Of a stretch of 64,000 nt of DNA, positions 8,138-16,855 are shown one piece after another. The position numbers and the translations under genes are program-made. The stretch comes from Erythrobacter ani. Lineage in GTDB: Bacteria; Pseudomonadota; Alphaproteobacteria; Sphingomonadales; Sphingomonadaceae. Position 1 is the first letter of the stretch, and each line of letters starts with the position of its first letter. Under the pieces are notes generated by a model that did not search any database, was not told the origin of the DNA, and saw nothing but the letters and a program-made list of their open reading frames with translations. The stretch covers positions 682,001-746,000 of the forward strand of contig NZ_JAGSPB010000001.1 in the NCBI RefSeq assembly GCF_019204025.1, read 5' to 3'.

Positions 8138-10684
8138 CTAAAAAGTATAACCCAGCTCAACCCCGAACCGGCGGCGACCGCCGGGCGAGATGAACGATCC
8201 ACCAAACTCGATAGCCGGGATCACCTCGTTGAGATACTCCCGGTTGAGCAGGTTATCGGCAAAAGCGGTGATGCGCCAACTCTCCCCTTCGAGCCCGACG
8301 CGCATATCGAGCACGCCGAATGCTTCACGTTCGGTGATCGAATAGTCGGCATCTCCGACAAATGCAGGCAGCGCCAGGGCAGAGCCTGGAAGCAGTCCGC
8401 TGAACAGCGTCGGTGAGGTGTTGTTCTGCACCGTATGGAACCATGTCGGCCCCGTGATGCGGTAATCGGCGCGCATCACGAAATCGAATGTGGGCGCAAG
8501 AGGCGCCACGACCTGTGTGCCGAGGTTGATCGTGTAGTCGGAGGTGTAGGGAGATTCGTTGCCCACGGTGACAGGGCGCGAGGCGTTCTCCAGAATCTCG
8601 CTCTCGGTCACATTGACAGCGCCGAAGAAATCCCAACCCGGCACGACTTCGAAGTTCAGATTGGCCTCCGCCCCGTAGACTTCCACTTCATCGATGTTCG
8701 AAACAACGCGGAGCAGGCCGAACCCGCCGACGAAGAATTCGAAGAACTGCATGTCGTCGATTTCGGTGTAGTAGCCCGCGACATCGAAAGTCACCCTGCC
8801 ATTCGCCGCCGAGCCTTTGAAACCGGCTTCGAACGCGCTCGACGTTTCCTTGTCGTAGAGGTCCTCGATCAGCACGTTCGTACCGATGAACTGGTTGAAT
8901 GCCTGATCAACGATCGCTGCCGAACCCTGGTTGTTGAAACCGCCGGATTTGAAGCCGATCCCCCAGTTGGCGTAGAGATTTAAATTGTCGCTAAGCTCGT
9001 AACGCAGGGAGATTTTCGGCTGGAACGGCCGAAACGTCTCGGACTGGTCCGGGATCGGGCCAAACGCCTGTCCGGGATTGATCGGTGCGCCGGTCGGGCT
9101 GAACGGATCGACCGCATCGGGCACCAGACTGGTGACGGAGCGATCTTCGATATCGTAACGGCCAGCCAATCCGATTTCGAACCGGTCGGTCACCTGGTAA
9201 TCGATCGAAGCGAAGGCCGCGTAGACGTCCGTCGAGAAGTCATCATTGTACAGCTGGGTCGTCGGGTTCGATGAATCCGGACCGTTGAACAATTGCCGTG
9301 TGATTCCTTCGCCCAGATCGGCGCCCAGGCTGACACCCGTCTCACGGTCGATGTGAAGGTAATAGGCCCCGATTTGCCACTGCAGCGGGCTATCGGTGTT
9401 CGATGCCAGGCGGATTTCACCGCTGATATCGGTCTGCTCGCGGATCTGGAACTGCGTGCCATCGCACGTCGTCGGGCTGTATGGTCCGAATGTCGATCCG
9501 GTCGCCGGGTCGAAGATGAAGGGTACAGGCGTCTGGCCGATGAAGGTCGGCGGGTTGATCGGGAAGCCGGTGAGCGCAGCGGTCGACGCAAAGCACGCAT
9601 TGGATGCGTCGATCGATGCCTGCGTGACACCGGGGAAGGTGAAACGCGCAAAGTCGGCCGATGTCCCGTCCGCAGTCAATTCCTGATCCACATCGGCGTA
9701 TAGCGCCCAGGCAGTCAGCGTCATCGCATCGAATTCATGCTCGATCTTGGCCGATACTTCGAATGTCTGCTGGTCGTTGGTCGGGCGGATATTGGAGAAA
9801 AAGTCGAACGGGTGATCATTGACGTCTTCGAAGAACGCCGGATCGACAGCGGCGAAGTTAGGCAGCTGAAACGCCGCGTTGAAGTTGATCGAAGCGCCCG
9901 ACAGATCGGCGTAGCGGGCCTTGATATCGATTTCGGTCGCGGGACTGAGATTGGCCACGAACCGGCCATCGACCGACCAGATTTCCTGATCGTCCACGAC
10001 GTCGTCGTTCAGGAACCTGTTGAAGAAGAAGCCGTCGGTCGTGAAATAGCTGCCCGACAACACCAGGCCGGCATTCTGGCCAATCGGGGTCGAGATGTAC
10101 CCGTTCGCATTGTAAGTGTTGTCTTCCGCCGCCGACACCTCGATTCCCCCTTCGAGAAAGTCGCTTGGCTTCAGCGTCTGGATCACGATCGCGCCCGCGG
10201 CTGCGTTGCGCCCGTAAAGCGCGCCTTGCGGGCCTTTCAGGATTTCGATCTGGCGCAGGGTGCCCTGGTCCTGGTTGAGCTGGGCCGTGTTGGTTTTCAG
10301 GATTCCGTCAACCACGAGCGCGACCGAGCTTTCCGCATCGCGCGCGCCGTTGATCCCGCGAATGTTGATCTGGGTGTCGCCAGCCTCGGCAGTGCCGCTG
10401 ACGATCGTCACACCCGGCGTCAGCTGAACGAATTCGTCGGCGCGTTCGATGCCGGTCTTCTCGATCGTGTCGGCGGTGAAGACCGTGACCGAGCTCGGCA
10501 CCTCGGCAAGCGTTTCCGATTGCCGGCGCGCTGTCACGATGATCGCGTTGTCACTGGCTGCGCTCTGATCGCTCGCGACCGGCTGCGCACCAGGCGCATC
10601 GCTGTCCTGTGCATGGGCGGGCGCGGCGATCGCCATAGCTGCCAGCGCCGTTCCACTGACGAGATTGAACTTTACATTTTTCAT
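8138..10684 (-). CDS. TonB-dependent outer-membrane receptor
   Basis: This 848-residue receptor has a signal peptide (MKNVKFNLVSGTALAAMAIAAPAHA), a TonB-box-like IIVTARR near the mature N-terminus, a plug domain (ILKGPQGALYGRNAAAGAIVI) and a C-terminal beta-barrel ending in aromatic F. It would import a bulky or scarce solute across the outer membrane using TonB energy. ATG 10684 has AGGGAAGG upstream. It lies 56 bp after the NTF2-like pair and just before the isochorismatase, so the operon probably takes up the substrate of those enzymes. Confidence 0.95.
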   Translation of the reverse strand: MKNVKFNLVSGTALAAMAIAAPAHAQDSDAPGAQPVASDQSAASDNAIIVTARRQSETLAEVPSSVTVFTADTIEKTGIERADEFVQLTPGVTIVSGTAEAGDTQINIRGINGARDAESSVALVVDGILKTNTAQLNQDQGTLRQIEILKGPQGALYGRNAAAGAIVIQTLKPSDFLEGGIEVSAAEDNTYNANGYISTPIGQNAGLVLSGSYFTTDGFFFNRFLNDDVVDDQEIWSVDGRFVANLSPATEIDIKARYADLSGASINFNAAFQLPNFAAVDPAFFEDVNDHPFDFFSNIRPTNDQQTFEVSAKIEHEFDAMTLTAWALYADVDQELTADGTSADFARFTFPGVTQASIDASNACFASTAALTGFPINPPTFIGQTPVPFIFDPATGSTFGPYSPTTCDGTQFQIREQTDISGEIRLASNTDSPLQWQIGAYYLHIDRETGVSLGADLGEGITRQLFNGPDSSNPTTQLYNDDFSTDVYAAFASIDYQVTDRFEIGLAGRYDIEDRSVTSLVPDAVDPFSPTGAPINPGQAFGPIPDQSETFRPFQPKISLRYELSDNLNLYANWGIGFKSGGFNNQGSAAIVDQAFNQFIGTNVLIEDLYDKETSSAFEAGFKGSAANGRVTFDVAGYYTEIDDMQFFEFFVGGFGLLRVVSNIDEVEVYGAEANLNFEVVPGWDFFGAVNVTESEILENASRPVTVGNESPYTSDYTINLGTQVVAPLAPTFDFVMRADYRITGPTWFHTVQNNTSPTLFSGLLPGSALALPAFVGDADYSITEREAFGVLDMRVGLEGESWRITAFADNLLNREYLNEVIPAIEFGGSFISPGGRRRFGVELGYTF

Positions 10685-10740
10685 AGCCGGTCCTTCCCTG
10701 AATCGAACCTGTCTTGCCCGGCCCCCGCCGGTCATATGGA

Positions 10741-11163
10741 TCACGTCAGTACGTTCGCTCCGCTCATGTAAACGTACACTTCCTGAAATTTCGGCCCGGC
10801 GCCGCTTTCTTCGCTACTGGGCCGGAGTCGCCAGAAATTGGTGTTGTTAAGCAGCGTTACCTGCCCGTCGGAATCGTGCAGCTCGGCGACGAAGCAGGCG
10901 GAGATCCGCCCGTTGGCTTCATCGACGGTGCATACGAAATCACGGTGAATTATGGTCTCGTAAGCGGCAAAGAAGTCCTCGAACATGCGGCGGATCTCGC
11001 CCTTGCCGCTGTGCCGCGTGAAATCGGTCTGGACGCAGAACAACGCTTCGTCGTGAAAGCAATCGAGCGCCGCGTCCATATTCTTGGCATCGACATTCCC
11101 GAAATATGTCTTGGTTGCGAACTCGATCAGCTCATCGCGTCCGAAAGTGGGTTCATACTGCAT
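10741..11163 (-). CDS. NTF2-like (SnoaL-fold) protein, copy 1
   Basis: This 140-residue cone-fold protein has FGNVDAKNMDAALDCFHDEA and a C-terminal EVYVYMSGANVL. Such proteins are ketosteroid-isomerase-like enzymes, dehydratases or small subunits. Its ATG overlaps the stop of the next NTF2-like gene (TGATG). The two proteins share layout and the same VYVYMSG ending, so they are tandem paralogues and may form a hetero-oligomer. No catalytic assignment is possible. Confidence 0.8.
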   Translation of the reverse strand: MQYEPTFGRDELIEFATKTYFGNVDAKNMDAALDCFHDEALFCVQTDFTRHSGKGEIRRMFEDFFAAYETIIHRDFVCTVDEANGRISACFVAELHDSDGQVTLLNNTNFWRLRPSSEESGAGPKFQEVYVYMSGANVLT

Positions 11164-11609
11164 CAGGCGTCCCCTTCCTTCAGCAGGTTGTCGCCGCTCA
11201 TGTAGACATACACGCGGTGGAAAAGCCTGTCTTTCAGGTAAAAGCGATTGCAGTTCTCATAACGCAGCTGCTCACCGCCGTTGGGCGTAATCAAGACCGT
11301 GAACTGAGAATTGATTGTGTTGGTCTGTGGATCGGCGGTGTGAACGAAATTGCCGTGCCAGATGTTTTCGAAATCGGCGAAAAGCTTTTCGAACATAGAC
11401 CGGATCGCATCGCGGCCGTCATGCACGGTCTCGCTGGTCGCTTCCCGGAGAATGGCATCGGGCGTGAAGCAGTTCAGCACCTTGTCGAGGTTCTTGTTAT
11501 CGACCCCGTCGAAATATCTCTTCGTCACGATATCGACGTAGAAGGGATAGGGGAGCGGCACCTGTCCGGCACCGCCCTCTTTCCAATTGTCGGCGCTCAA
11601 TTCACTCAT
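11163..11609 (-). CDS. NTF2-like (SnoaL-fold) protein, copy 2
   Basis: This 148-residue paralogue of the downstream gene has RYFDGVDNKNLDKVLNCF, HDGRDAIRSMFEKLF and RVYVYMSGDNLL. It starts at ATG 11609, overlapping the racemase stop (TGATG), so it is translationally coupled in the same operon. Residues beyond 11609 in the same frame are antisense noise of the racemase gene. The role is unknown; a steroid-isomerase-like fold is expected. Confidence 0.8.
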   Translation of the reverse strand: MSELSADNWKEGGAGQVPLPYPFYVDIVTKRYFDGVDNKNLDKVLNCFTPDAILREATSETVHDGRDAIRSMFEKLFADFENIWHGNFVHTADPQTNTINSQFTVLITPNGGEQLRYENCNRFYLKDRLFHRVYVYMSGDNLLKEGDA

Positions 11610-12376
11610 CAGTACCACCCTTTTCGAATGTCTTCGTGCTTGGGCACCTCGGGTGCGGGAAAGGCTTTCTTCGAATGGGACAGGCCGAGCTCGATCTGCG
11701 TCTCGAGCATCTTGTAGGCGACCTGGCCGGGGTTCAGCACCGGGATCGGCAGCTCGCCGTCCAGAAACGCGGCCGATTGGTGCATCGTGGTGGAACCCAG
11801 CACGATCACATCCGCACCATCTTCCTCCATCGCGATAGTGGCCTGCTCTCTCAGTTTCCCGAAAACGACCTCCTCTTTGCCTTCGAGAAGCTCGGTCACG
11901 TCGGGGCGCGTGTCGATCGAACGCATCGATGCGCAGCGGCCGCCCCAACCATATTCGGTGAGTGTCTTTTCGTAGAGCGGGAACCATTCGGGCCACATGG
12001 TCAGCACCGAGAATTTCTTGCCGAGCATCATCGCCATGGCAAAACTCGCCTCGCCCGGCCCGACCACGGGTATCGACAACGCGCTGCGCAGGGGCCGCAA
12101 TCCACTGTCGCTGACCGTGTCGATCAGGACCCCTGCATACCCCTCTTGCTCTGCGGTCACACCGGCCTGGAAGACCGTCCAGTCCATGAGCATCGTATCG
12201 TGGTAGGAATCGCCGAGCGCCGCACCCCAGCGCACCGCTTCGAACTCAGGTTTGAAACCTGGCCGAACGAAATCATCGGGCAATTGCTGGGCGCGATTGG
12301 CGACCCCCGCCTCATCCATCGGGATAGGCACAATCACTTTTATTCGCTGGTCATCGGCCATCGAGGCGGTCTCCAT
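11609..12376 (-). CDS. Asp/Glu/hydantoin racemase-family protein lacking both catalytic cysteines
   Basis: This 255-residue member of the Asp/Glu racemase superfamily is closest in feel to hydantoin racemases and maleate isomerases (IPVVGPGEAS, MLGKKFSVLT, GADVIVLGSTTMH). The first Cys position (normally ACFGDPG) reads DTVSDSG, with Thr87. The second (normally LGCxxM) reads LGSTTM, with Ser195. The usual two-Cys racemisation chemistry is therefore not expected. ATG 12376 has AGGAGG upstream. It is the first gene of a five-gene operon, with the TTGTATACAA palindrome 14 bp upstream of the start and a GntR regulator divergent. Confidence 0.82.
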   Translation of the reverse strand: METASMADDQRIKVIVPIPMDEAGVANRAQQLPDDFVRPGFKPEFEAVRWGAALGDSYHDTMLMDWTVFQAGVTAEQEGYAGVLIDTVSDSGLRPLRSALSIPVVGPGEASFAMAMMLGKKFSVLTMWPEWFPLYEKTLTEYGWGGRCASMRSIDTRPDVTELLEGKEEVVFGKLREQATIAMEEDGADVIVLGSTTMHQSAAFLDGELPIPVLNPGQVAYKMLETQIELGLSHSKKAFPAPEVPKHEDIRKGWY

Positions 12377-12390
12377 GGGATGGCCTCCTA

Positions 12391-12400
12391 TTGTATACAA
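12391..12400. promoter_or_regulatory. TTGTATACAA palindrome (putative GntR/FCD operator)
   Basis: A perfect 10-bp palindrome, 12 bp as ATTGTATACAAT at 12390-12401, sits in the 124-bp region between the racemase operon and the GntR/FCD gene. It fits the TnGT-n-ACnA pattern bound by FadR-type GntR proteins. The same sequence recurs at 16797-16806. Confidence 0.65.
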
Positions 12401-12500
12401 TTTGCCTGCGTCAAGGAGAATTGATAGCCTTGTCAAATTGCATAGGTATGGGATTGCCGATGATGATTTTCAGCCACACTTGCAGGTTCGACAGCGCGCA

Positions 12501-13157
12501 ATGAGCAAGGCATCCGAACAGGCCTACGCCAAGATCAGGGGATTTCTGCTTGGCGGGACAGTCCAGCCGGGCTCCCAGCTGACGGAAGAGCAACTCGCGG
12601 AGGTTGCGGGCGTCAGCCGAACGCCCGTCCGCGAAGCGATGCGGCGGCTGGAGGCGGAGATGCTGCTTGTCCGCAGTCCTTCGAAACGGATATTCGTCGC
12701 AGACTGGTCGCGTGACGACATCGACGAGATGTTCACCCTCCGGCAGATGCTGGAGGGTCACGCCGCAAACCGCGCGGCAAGGCGCCTTACCGATGCGGAA
12801 ATCGACCGCCTGGAGGAGGTCAATAAGGAGCTGCACGAAGCGGTCGACGGGGAGACCCCGGACATTGTGCGGTTCCTGGATGCCAACCGCGTGTTTCATG
12901 AAGCGATCACCGAGGCGGCTCATTCACCGCGGCTGGGGCAGGTGCTGGCAATGCTCGTCGAACAGCCGGTGGTGCTTCGAACCGCGCGCCAGTATTCGGC
13001 GGAAGATCTCAAGCAGTCGGCGCGCGATCACGACGAGCTGATCGCCGCATTTCGCGCAGGCGACCCCGGCTGGGCGGAGGCCGTCATGGGCAGTCATCTG
13101 CGCCGTGCGTTTCACACTTTCGCTGGCGCCGCCGAAGATGACGCTGTGGCGGAGTAG
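12501..13157 (+). CDS. GntR-family transcriptional regulator, FCD (FadR-type)
   Basis: This 218-residue regulator has an N-terminal winged helix at residues ~5-70 (LTEEQLAEVAGVSRTPVREAMRRLE, recognition helix SRTPVREAM). Its C-terminal all-helical FCD domain carries the usual ligand/metal positions (DANRVFHEAI, ARDHDELIAAF, GSHLRRAF). FCD regulators usually bind organic acids and repress neighbouring catabolic operons. ATG 12501 is the first in-frame ATG after the operator region, with a weak ribosome site. It diverges from the racemase-TonB operon, its likely target. The matching site at 16.8 kb suggests it also controls CaiB and HMG-CoA lyase-hyuAB. Confidence 0.92.
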   Translation: MSKASEQAYAKIRGFLLGGTVQPGSQLTEEQLAEVAGVSRTPVREAMRRLEAEMLLVRSPSKRIFVADWSRDDIDEMFTLRQMLEGHAANRAARRLTDAEIDRLEEVNKELHEAVDGETPDIVRFLDANRVFHEAITEAAHSPRLGQVLAMLVEQPVVLRTARQYSAEDLKQSARDHDELIAAFRAGDPGWAEAVMGSHLRRAFHTFAGAAEDDAVAE

Positions 13158-13315
13158 CCTTTCAGCGTACCCACGGTGCAGGTGCGGTCCTCTTCACCGG
13201 CCCCGCCATCGGCAAAGGGCTTCCCTCTCCATGGATAGTGTTGCACAACGCGCGGCAGGTTCATGGCGCGTGCGCCCCCTCCTTTCCAAGAGCGCGCCAC
13301 TGGAGGCAACACAAC

Positions 13316-15511
13316 GTGCGACGCCTGTTCAAGATGGCGGCGATTTTTGCGAGCGCCGTGATCGGCCTGTCACTCCCGGCCTCTGCGCAGGAGACAGGCC
13401 AGTCCTGCGCCGACTGGATGGAGAACAGTCCGCCGGGAAATTGGCAGAATCCCGCATCCATCACTGACGCGTTTCGTGAGGCCAGCAGGAGCTGTATCGA
13501 GGAGCTGACCGAATTGAGCGATTCCGAGCGATTGCGGCTGCTCGATGACTATCTCCTTTCGGCGAAAAATTTCATCAATCCGGAGAACCTTCGACGAGCC
13601 TCTAAGCGTTGGTCCGATCGTGCACGTCTGAAGGTCAACGCCGTACGCGTACCCTTCGTCCTGTCTCCTTTCGTTCAGGATGCGGACCAGATGGGGCAAT
13701 GGCTGGAAGATGCGCGCCGCCTTGAAGACGACCGGTCACGGTCGCGGTTCGCGTATTACTGGGCGTACTATAGATCGGTCAGCGAGAAGCACGAGCAGAC
13801 GGACGAACAGCGGGACGCTCTGCTACAGGAATCCTTCGATGCCGGAAGGCGGGGCGGCGTGATGCGGATCGGTCTGTTCGCGCTGAACTTCAAGGCGACA
13901 TTGGCCAAGCAATCAGGCGACTATGCCGAAGCGGTCCGCCTGCTCACCGAGGTGATCGAAGACTCCGATAAACCGAGATTCAACCTGGTGCGGATGAATG
14001 CGCTGAGTTCGCTCGCTTACCTCTTCTACGAGATCGGCGATCACGAGCGCGCCGTGGCGCTCTATGACCGCGGTTTGGCTGTCAGTGACGACCACCCGCT
14101 CACGACAGGCCAGATACAGCTGAACAGGGCGTTGGCACTTTCGGCTGCCGATCGCCTCGACGATGCCGAAACGGCGGTGAAGGTCGCCATTAAGCAATTC
14201 GCGGATCATGTCGAAGCCGGAAGCACCGAGGGCGCAGCCAGGCCGGGGCTCGCCAATTCGCGGTTCGAACTGGCGCGAATTCAATATCGGCAGGGCGGAC
14301 CGCAGATCACCAATGCCCTCGCGCTCGGGCGCGAAGCAGCCACTGAATTGTACGAAGCTGATTACTTCACCGAATCCGTCCACGCCGAAGCATTCGCATG
14401 GCTTGCCGAAAGCTATCTGGAACAGGGTTTCTTCGGCGATGCGCAGCAGATGCTTCAACAAGCTGAAGAGGCGCTCGGGACCGAAATCGACCCTGACAAT
14501 ATCAAGCCGGAGGATCAGGATCGCGCATTTCTCTTGCCCTATCTTCGCAGCATGGCGGAACTTCAGCGCAGGCTCGGCAATTACCAAGAGTCGGCGAAAT
14601 ATGCGGCTGCCGCGCTCGATTTGAGTGAGCAACGGTTCGAAAAGGAAAAGCTGCGCGCTGTTGGCAATGCCGATCTCGTTTTCGCGCTAGAGGACCAAGA
14701 AGAACGTGCCCTCAATCTCGCCCAAGCCGCCCAGTTGGCGGAAAAGGAGCGGGAGCTGGCAGCGGCGACGAGCGAACGCGCGACCATCATGGCGGCACTC
14801 ACTGCGACCTTGCTTTTGGCCGCCGGCCTGGTCGCGTTCGCTGCGTACCGCGCCTATCGCGCCGAAATGGCGGCATCTTCGGCAAAGGACATGTTCTTCA
14901 CCGAAATGCACCACCGGGTGGCTAACAATCTGCAAACGCTGCTTAGCCTGTTCAGGATCGAAGCCCGCCGAAAGTCAGCGGATCGTCCCATCGCCGACGC
15001 GCCGGAATCCGATGCCGCAATACGCCTCCGGACGATGGCATTGCTGCATGAGAAATTGCGCGCGCGGCAAAGCGGGACGCTCGTCGGGGCGAGCGCGTTT
15101 CTGACCGAGCTACAGGAGTTGCTGGAAAGCAGCCTCGGGCGCGAGGAAGTTTCTCTCGAAGGGCATTTCGACGATGTTTCGATCGAAGCGGACATTGCCG
15201 CGCCGCTCGGGCTGCTGGTCAGTGAACTGGTAACGAATGCCTACAAGCATGCCTTCCCGGGAACCGAAGGGACGGTTTCGATGCGTCTCGACGCAGAAGG
15301 CAGCCGGGCGGCCGTGAAGGTTTCGGACGACGGTGTCGGTTTTGGCGACATTGCGAGGGGAGACGGCATCGGCTTGTCGCTGATCGATGATCTTGCGAGA
15401 CAGATCGGCGGGAAGATCGAGCGCAAGATCGGCCCCGAGGGATCGGGAACGATCTGGACAGTCAGCGAGATCCCCTTGTCCCACGGCGATGCGCGGCAGG
15501 ATGCGATCTAG
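13316..15511 (+). CDS. sensor histidine kinase with exported TPR-like domain (HisKA_2)
   Basis: This 731-residue protein has a signal peptide (RRLFKMAAIFASAVIGLSLPASA), a ~450-residue helical region with TPR-like repeats (DYAEAVRLL, DHERAVALYDRGL, RLGNYQESAKYAAAAL), a coiled stretch, one membrane segment at ~490-512, the H-box EMHHRVANNLQTL (His ~532) and a HATPase domain (N-box ELVTNAYKHAF, G1 DDGVGF, G2 GIGLSLI). It should autophosphorylate on His and sense through the TPR part. GTG 13316 is chosen for GGAGG 9 nt upstream and the signal peptide. No response regulator is adjacent. Its TAG overlaps the convergent CaiB stop. Confidence 0.88.
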   Translation: MRRLFKMAAIFASAVIGLSLPASAQETGQSCADWMENSPPGNWQNPASITDAFREASRSCIEELTELSDSERLRLLDDYLLSAKNFINPENLRRASKRWSDRARLKVNAVRVPFVLSPFVQDADQMGQWLEDARRLEDDRSRSRFAYYWAYYRSVSEKHEQTDEQRDALLQESFDAGRRGGVMRIGLFALNFKATLAKQSGDYAEAVRLLTEVIEDSDKPRFNLVRMNALSSLAYLFYEIGDHERAVALYDRGLAVSDDHPLTTGQIQLNRALALSAADRLDDAETAVKVAIKQFADHVEAGSTEGAARPGLANSRFELARIQYRQGGPQITNALALGREAATELYEADYFTESVHAEAFAWLAESYLEQGFFGDAQQMLQQAEEALGTEIDPDNIKPEDQDRAFLLPYLRSMAELQRRLGNYQESAKYAAAALDLSEQRFEKEKLRAVGNADLVFALEDQEERALNLAQAAQLAEKERELAAATSERATIMAALTATLLLAAGLVAFAAYRAYRAEMAASSAKDMFFTEMHHRVANNLQTLLSLFRIEARRKSADRPIADAPESDAAIRLRTMALLHEKLRARQSGTLVGASAFLTELQELLESSLGREEVSLEGHFDDVSIEADIAAPLGLLVSELVTNAYKHAFPGTEGTVSMRLDAEGSRAAVKVSDDGVGFGDIARGDGIGLSLIDDLARQIGGKIERKIGPEGSGTIWTVSEIPLSHGDARQDAI

Positions 15512-16689
15512 ATGATGCCGCGTTCCTCGAGATCGCTCATCGCCTTCGAATCCATGCCCAGCAATTCGCCGTAAATCTCTTCATTGTGCTGGCCAAGCTC
15601 CGGTCCGACGTGATCGACATGGCCCGGCGTTTCGGACAGCTTCGGCGCGACGTTCTGCATCTTGAAATTCTCGTGGCGCGGATGCGGCACTTCGATGATT
15701 GCCTCGCGCGCGGCAAAATGCGGATCGTCGAGCATTTCCGGCGCGCGGTACATATTGCCTGCAGGCACGCCGTGTTCCTCGCACAGGTCGAGCACTTCAC
15801 GGCTCGTATGCTGCTTCGTCCAGCCGGAGATGAGTTCATCGAGCTCGCCCTGCCGCTCACCGCGGCCCATATGCGAATTGTAGCGCGGATCATCGCCCAG
15901 CTCCGGCATGCCCATCATCGTCGCCATGCGTTTCCACACACTGTCCTGATTGCCTGCGACCAGCACGCTTCCGTCCTTCGTCGGATAGACATTGGACGGT
16001 GCGACCTTGGGGAGGATGGATCCGGTGCGCTCGCGGATATGATTTGCCACGGTGAATTCGGGAATGGTGGATTCCATCATGGCCAGCACGGATTCGTAGA
16101 TTGCGGAATCGACGACCTGACCCTTGCCGGTCTTGTGCCTGTGGTTGAGCGCCATAAGCGCGCCCAGACAGGCATAGGTCGCCGCGAGCGAGTCTCCGAT
16201 CGACAGCCCGGCGCGGCTCGGCGGCCGGTCGGGCTCGCCGGCGATGTAGCGCATGCCGCCCATCGCCTCGCCAATTCCGCCATAGCCCGCACGGCTCGAA
16301 TAGGGCCCGCTCTGCCCGTAGCCCGAGACGCGGATCATGATGAGCGCTTCGTTGATGGCGGAAAGTTCATTCCAGCCGAGGTTCCACCGCTCGAGTGTGC
16401 CGGGCCGGAAGTTTTCGAGCAGGAAATCGGCCTTAGCAGCGAGCCGTTTGACAATGGCCTGCCCTTCCTTTTCGCGCAGGTTCAAGGTGATCGATTTCTT
16501 GTTGCGGGCGACGACGGAAAACCACAGCGGGATGCCCTGACCCCAATTGCGCATCGCATCGCCGACTTTGGGCGGCTCTACCTTGATGACTTCCGCGCCG
16601 TGGTCGCCCATCAATTGCCCGCAGAAAGGGCCGGCAATCAACTGCCCCATTTCGATAAGCCGCAGTCCGTCTAATGCACCTTGAGCCAT
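15508..16689 (-). CDS. CaiB/BaiF-family (class III) CoA-transferase
   Basis: This 393-residue enzyme moves CoA between carboxylic acids through an aspartyl-CoA anhydride. The start (LDGLRLIEMGQLIAGPFCGQLMGDHGAEVIKVE) and the catalytic Asp in LSIGDSLAAT are intact. ATG 16689 begins the conserved domain directly; the ribosome site is weak (AAAGG). It diverges from HMG-CoA lyase across 166 bp with a TTGTATACAA site. A CoA-transferase activating an acid that the lyase then cleaves would be coherent, as SUGCT-type enzymes accept glutarate, HMG and itaconate. That pairing is inference. Confidence 0.9.
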   Translation of the reverse strand: MAQGALDGLRLIEMGQLIAGPFCGQLMGDHGAEVIKVEPPKVGDAMRNWGQGIPLWFSVVARNKKSITLNLREKEGQAIVKRLAAKADFLLENFRPGTLERWNLGWNELSAINEALIMIRVSGYGQSGPYSSRAGYGGIGEAMGGMRYIAGEPDRPPSRAGLSIGDSLAATYACLGALMALNHRHKTGKGQVVDSAIYESVLAMMESTIPEFTVANHIRERTGSILPKVAPSNVYPTKDGSVLVAGNQDSVWKRMATMMGMPELGDDPRYNSHMGRGERQGELDELISGWTKQHTSREVLDLCEEHGVPAGNMYRAPEMLDDPHFAAREAIIEVPHPRHENFKMQNVAPKLSETPGHVDHVGPELGQHNEEIYGELLGMDSKAMSDLEERGII

Positions 16690-16796
16690 TTGCTGCCTTT
16701 CTGATTCGCTACCCGCAGAACCGCGCGCCTGCATCGGAATCGCCGCACCCCTCGTGTCGATCCGACGGACCGGGCCTATAGTCTGACCATTTGCAT

Positions 16797-16806
16797 TTGT
16801 ATACAA
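16797..16806. promoter_or_regulatory. TTGTATACAA palindrome (second site)
   Basis: The same 10-bp palindrome as at 12391-12400 lies in the divergent promoter between CaiB (-) and HMG-CoA lyase (+), 50 bp before the lyase ATG. Two identical sites at two neighbouring divergent promoters indicate shared control. Confidence 0.65.
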
Positions 16807-16855
16807 TTTGCGTATCAGGCGCGGCATACCTCAACACCCAAGAGCGATTCCGGTC

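Noticed and set aside
13112-13264. A 50-codon minus-strand frame with a strong ribosome site (GGAGGGGG), antisense to the end of the GntR/FCD gene
   Set aside because: The composition is unremarkable and most of it overlaps a real gene. It could be a small antisense protein, but nothing beyond the ribosome site supports it.
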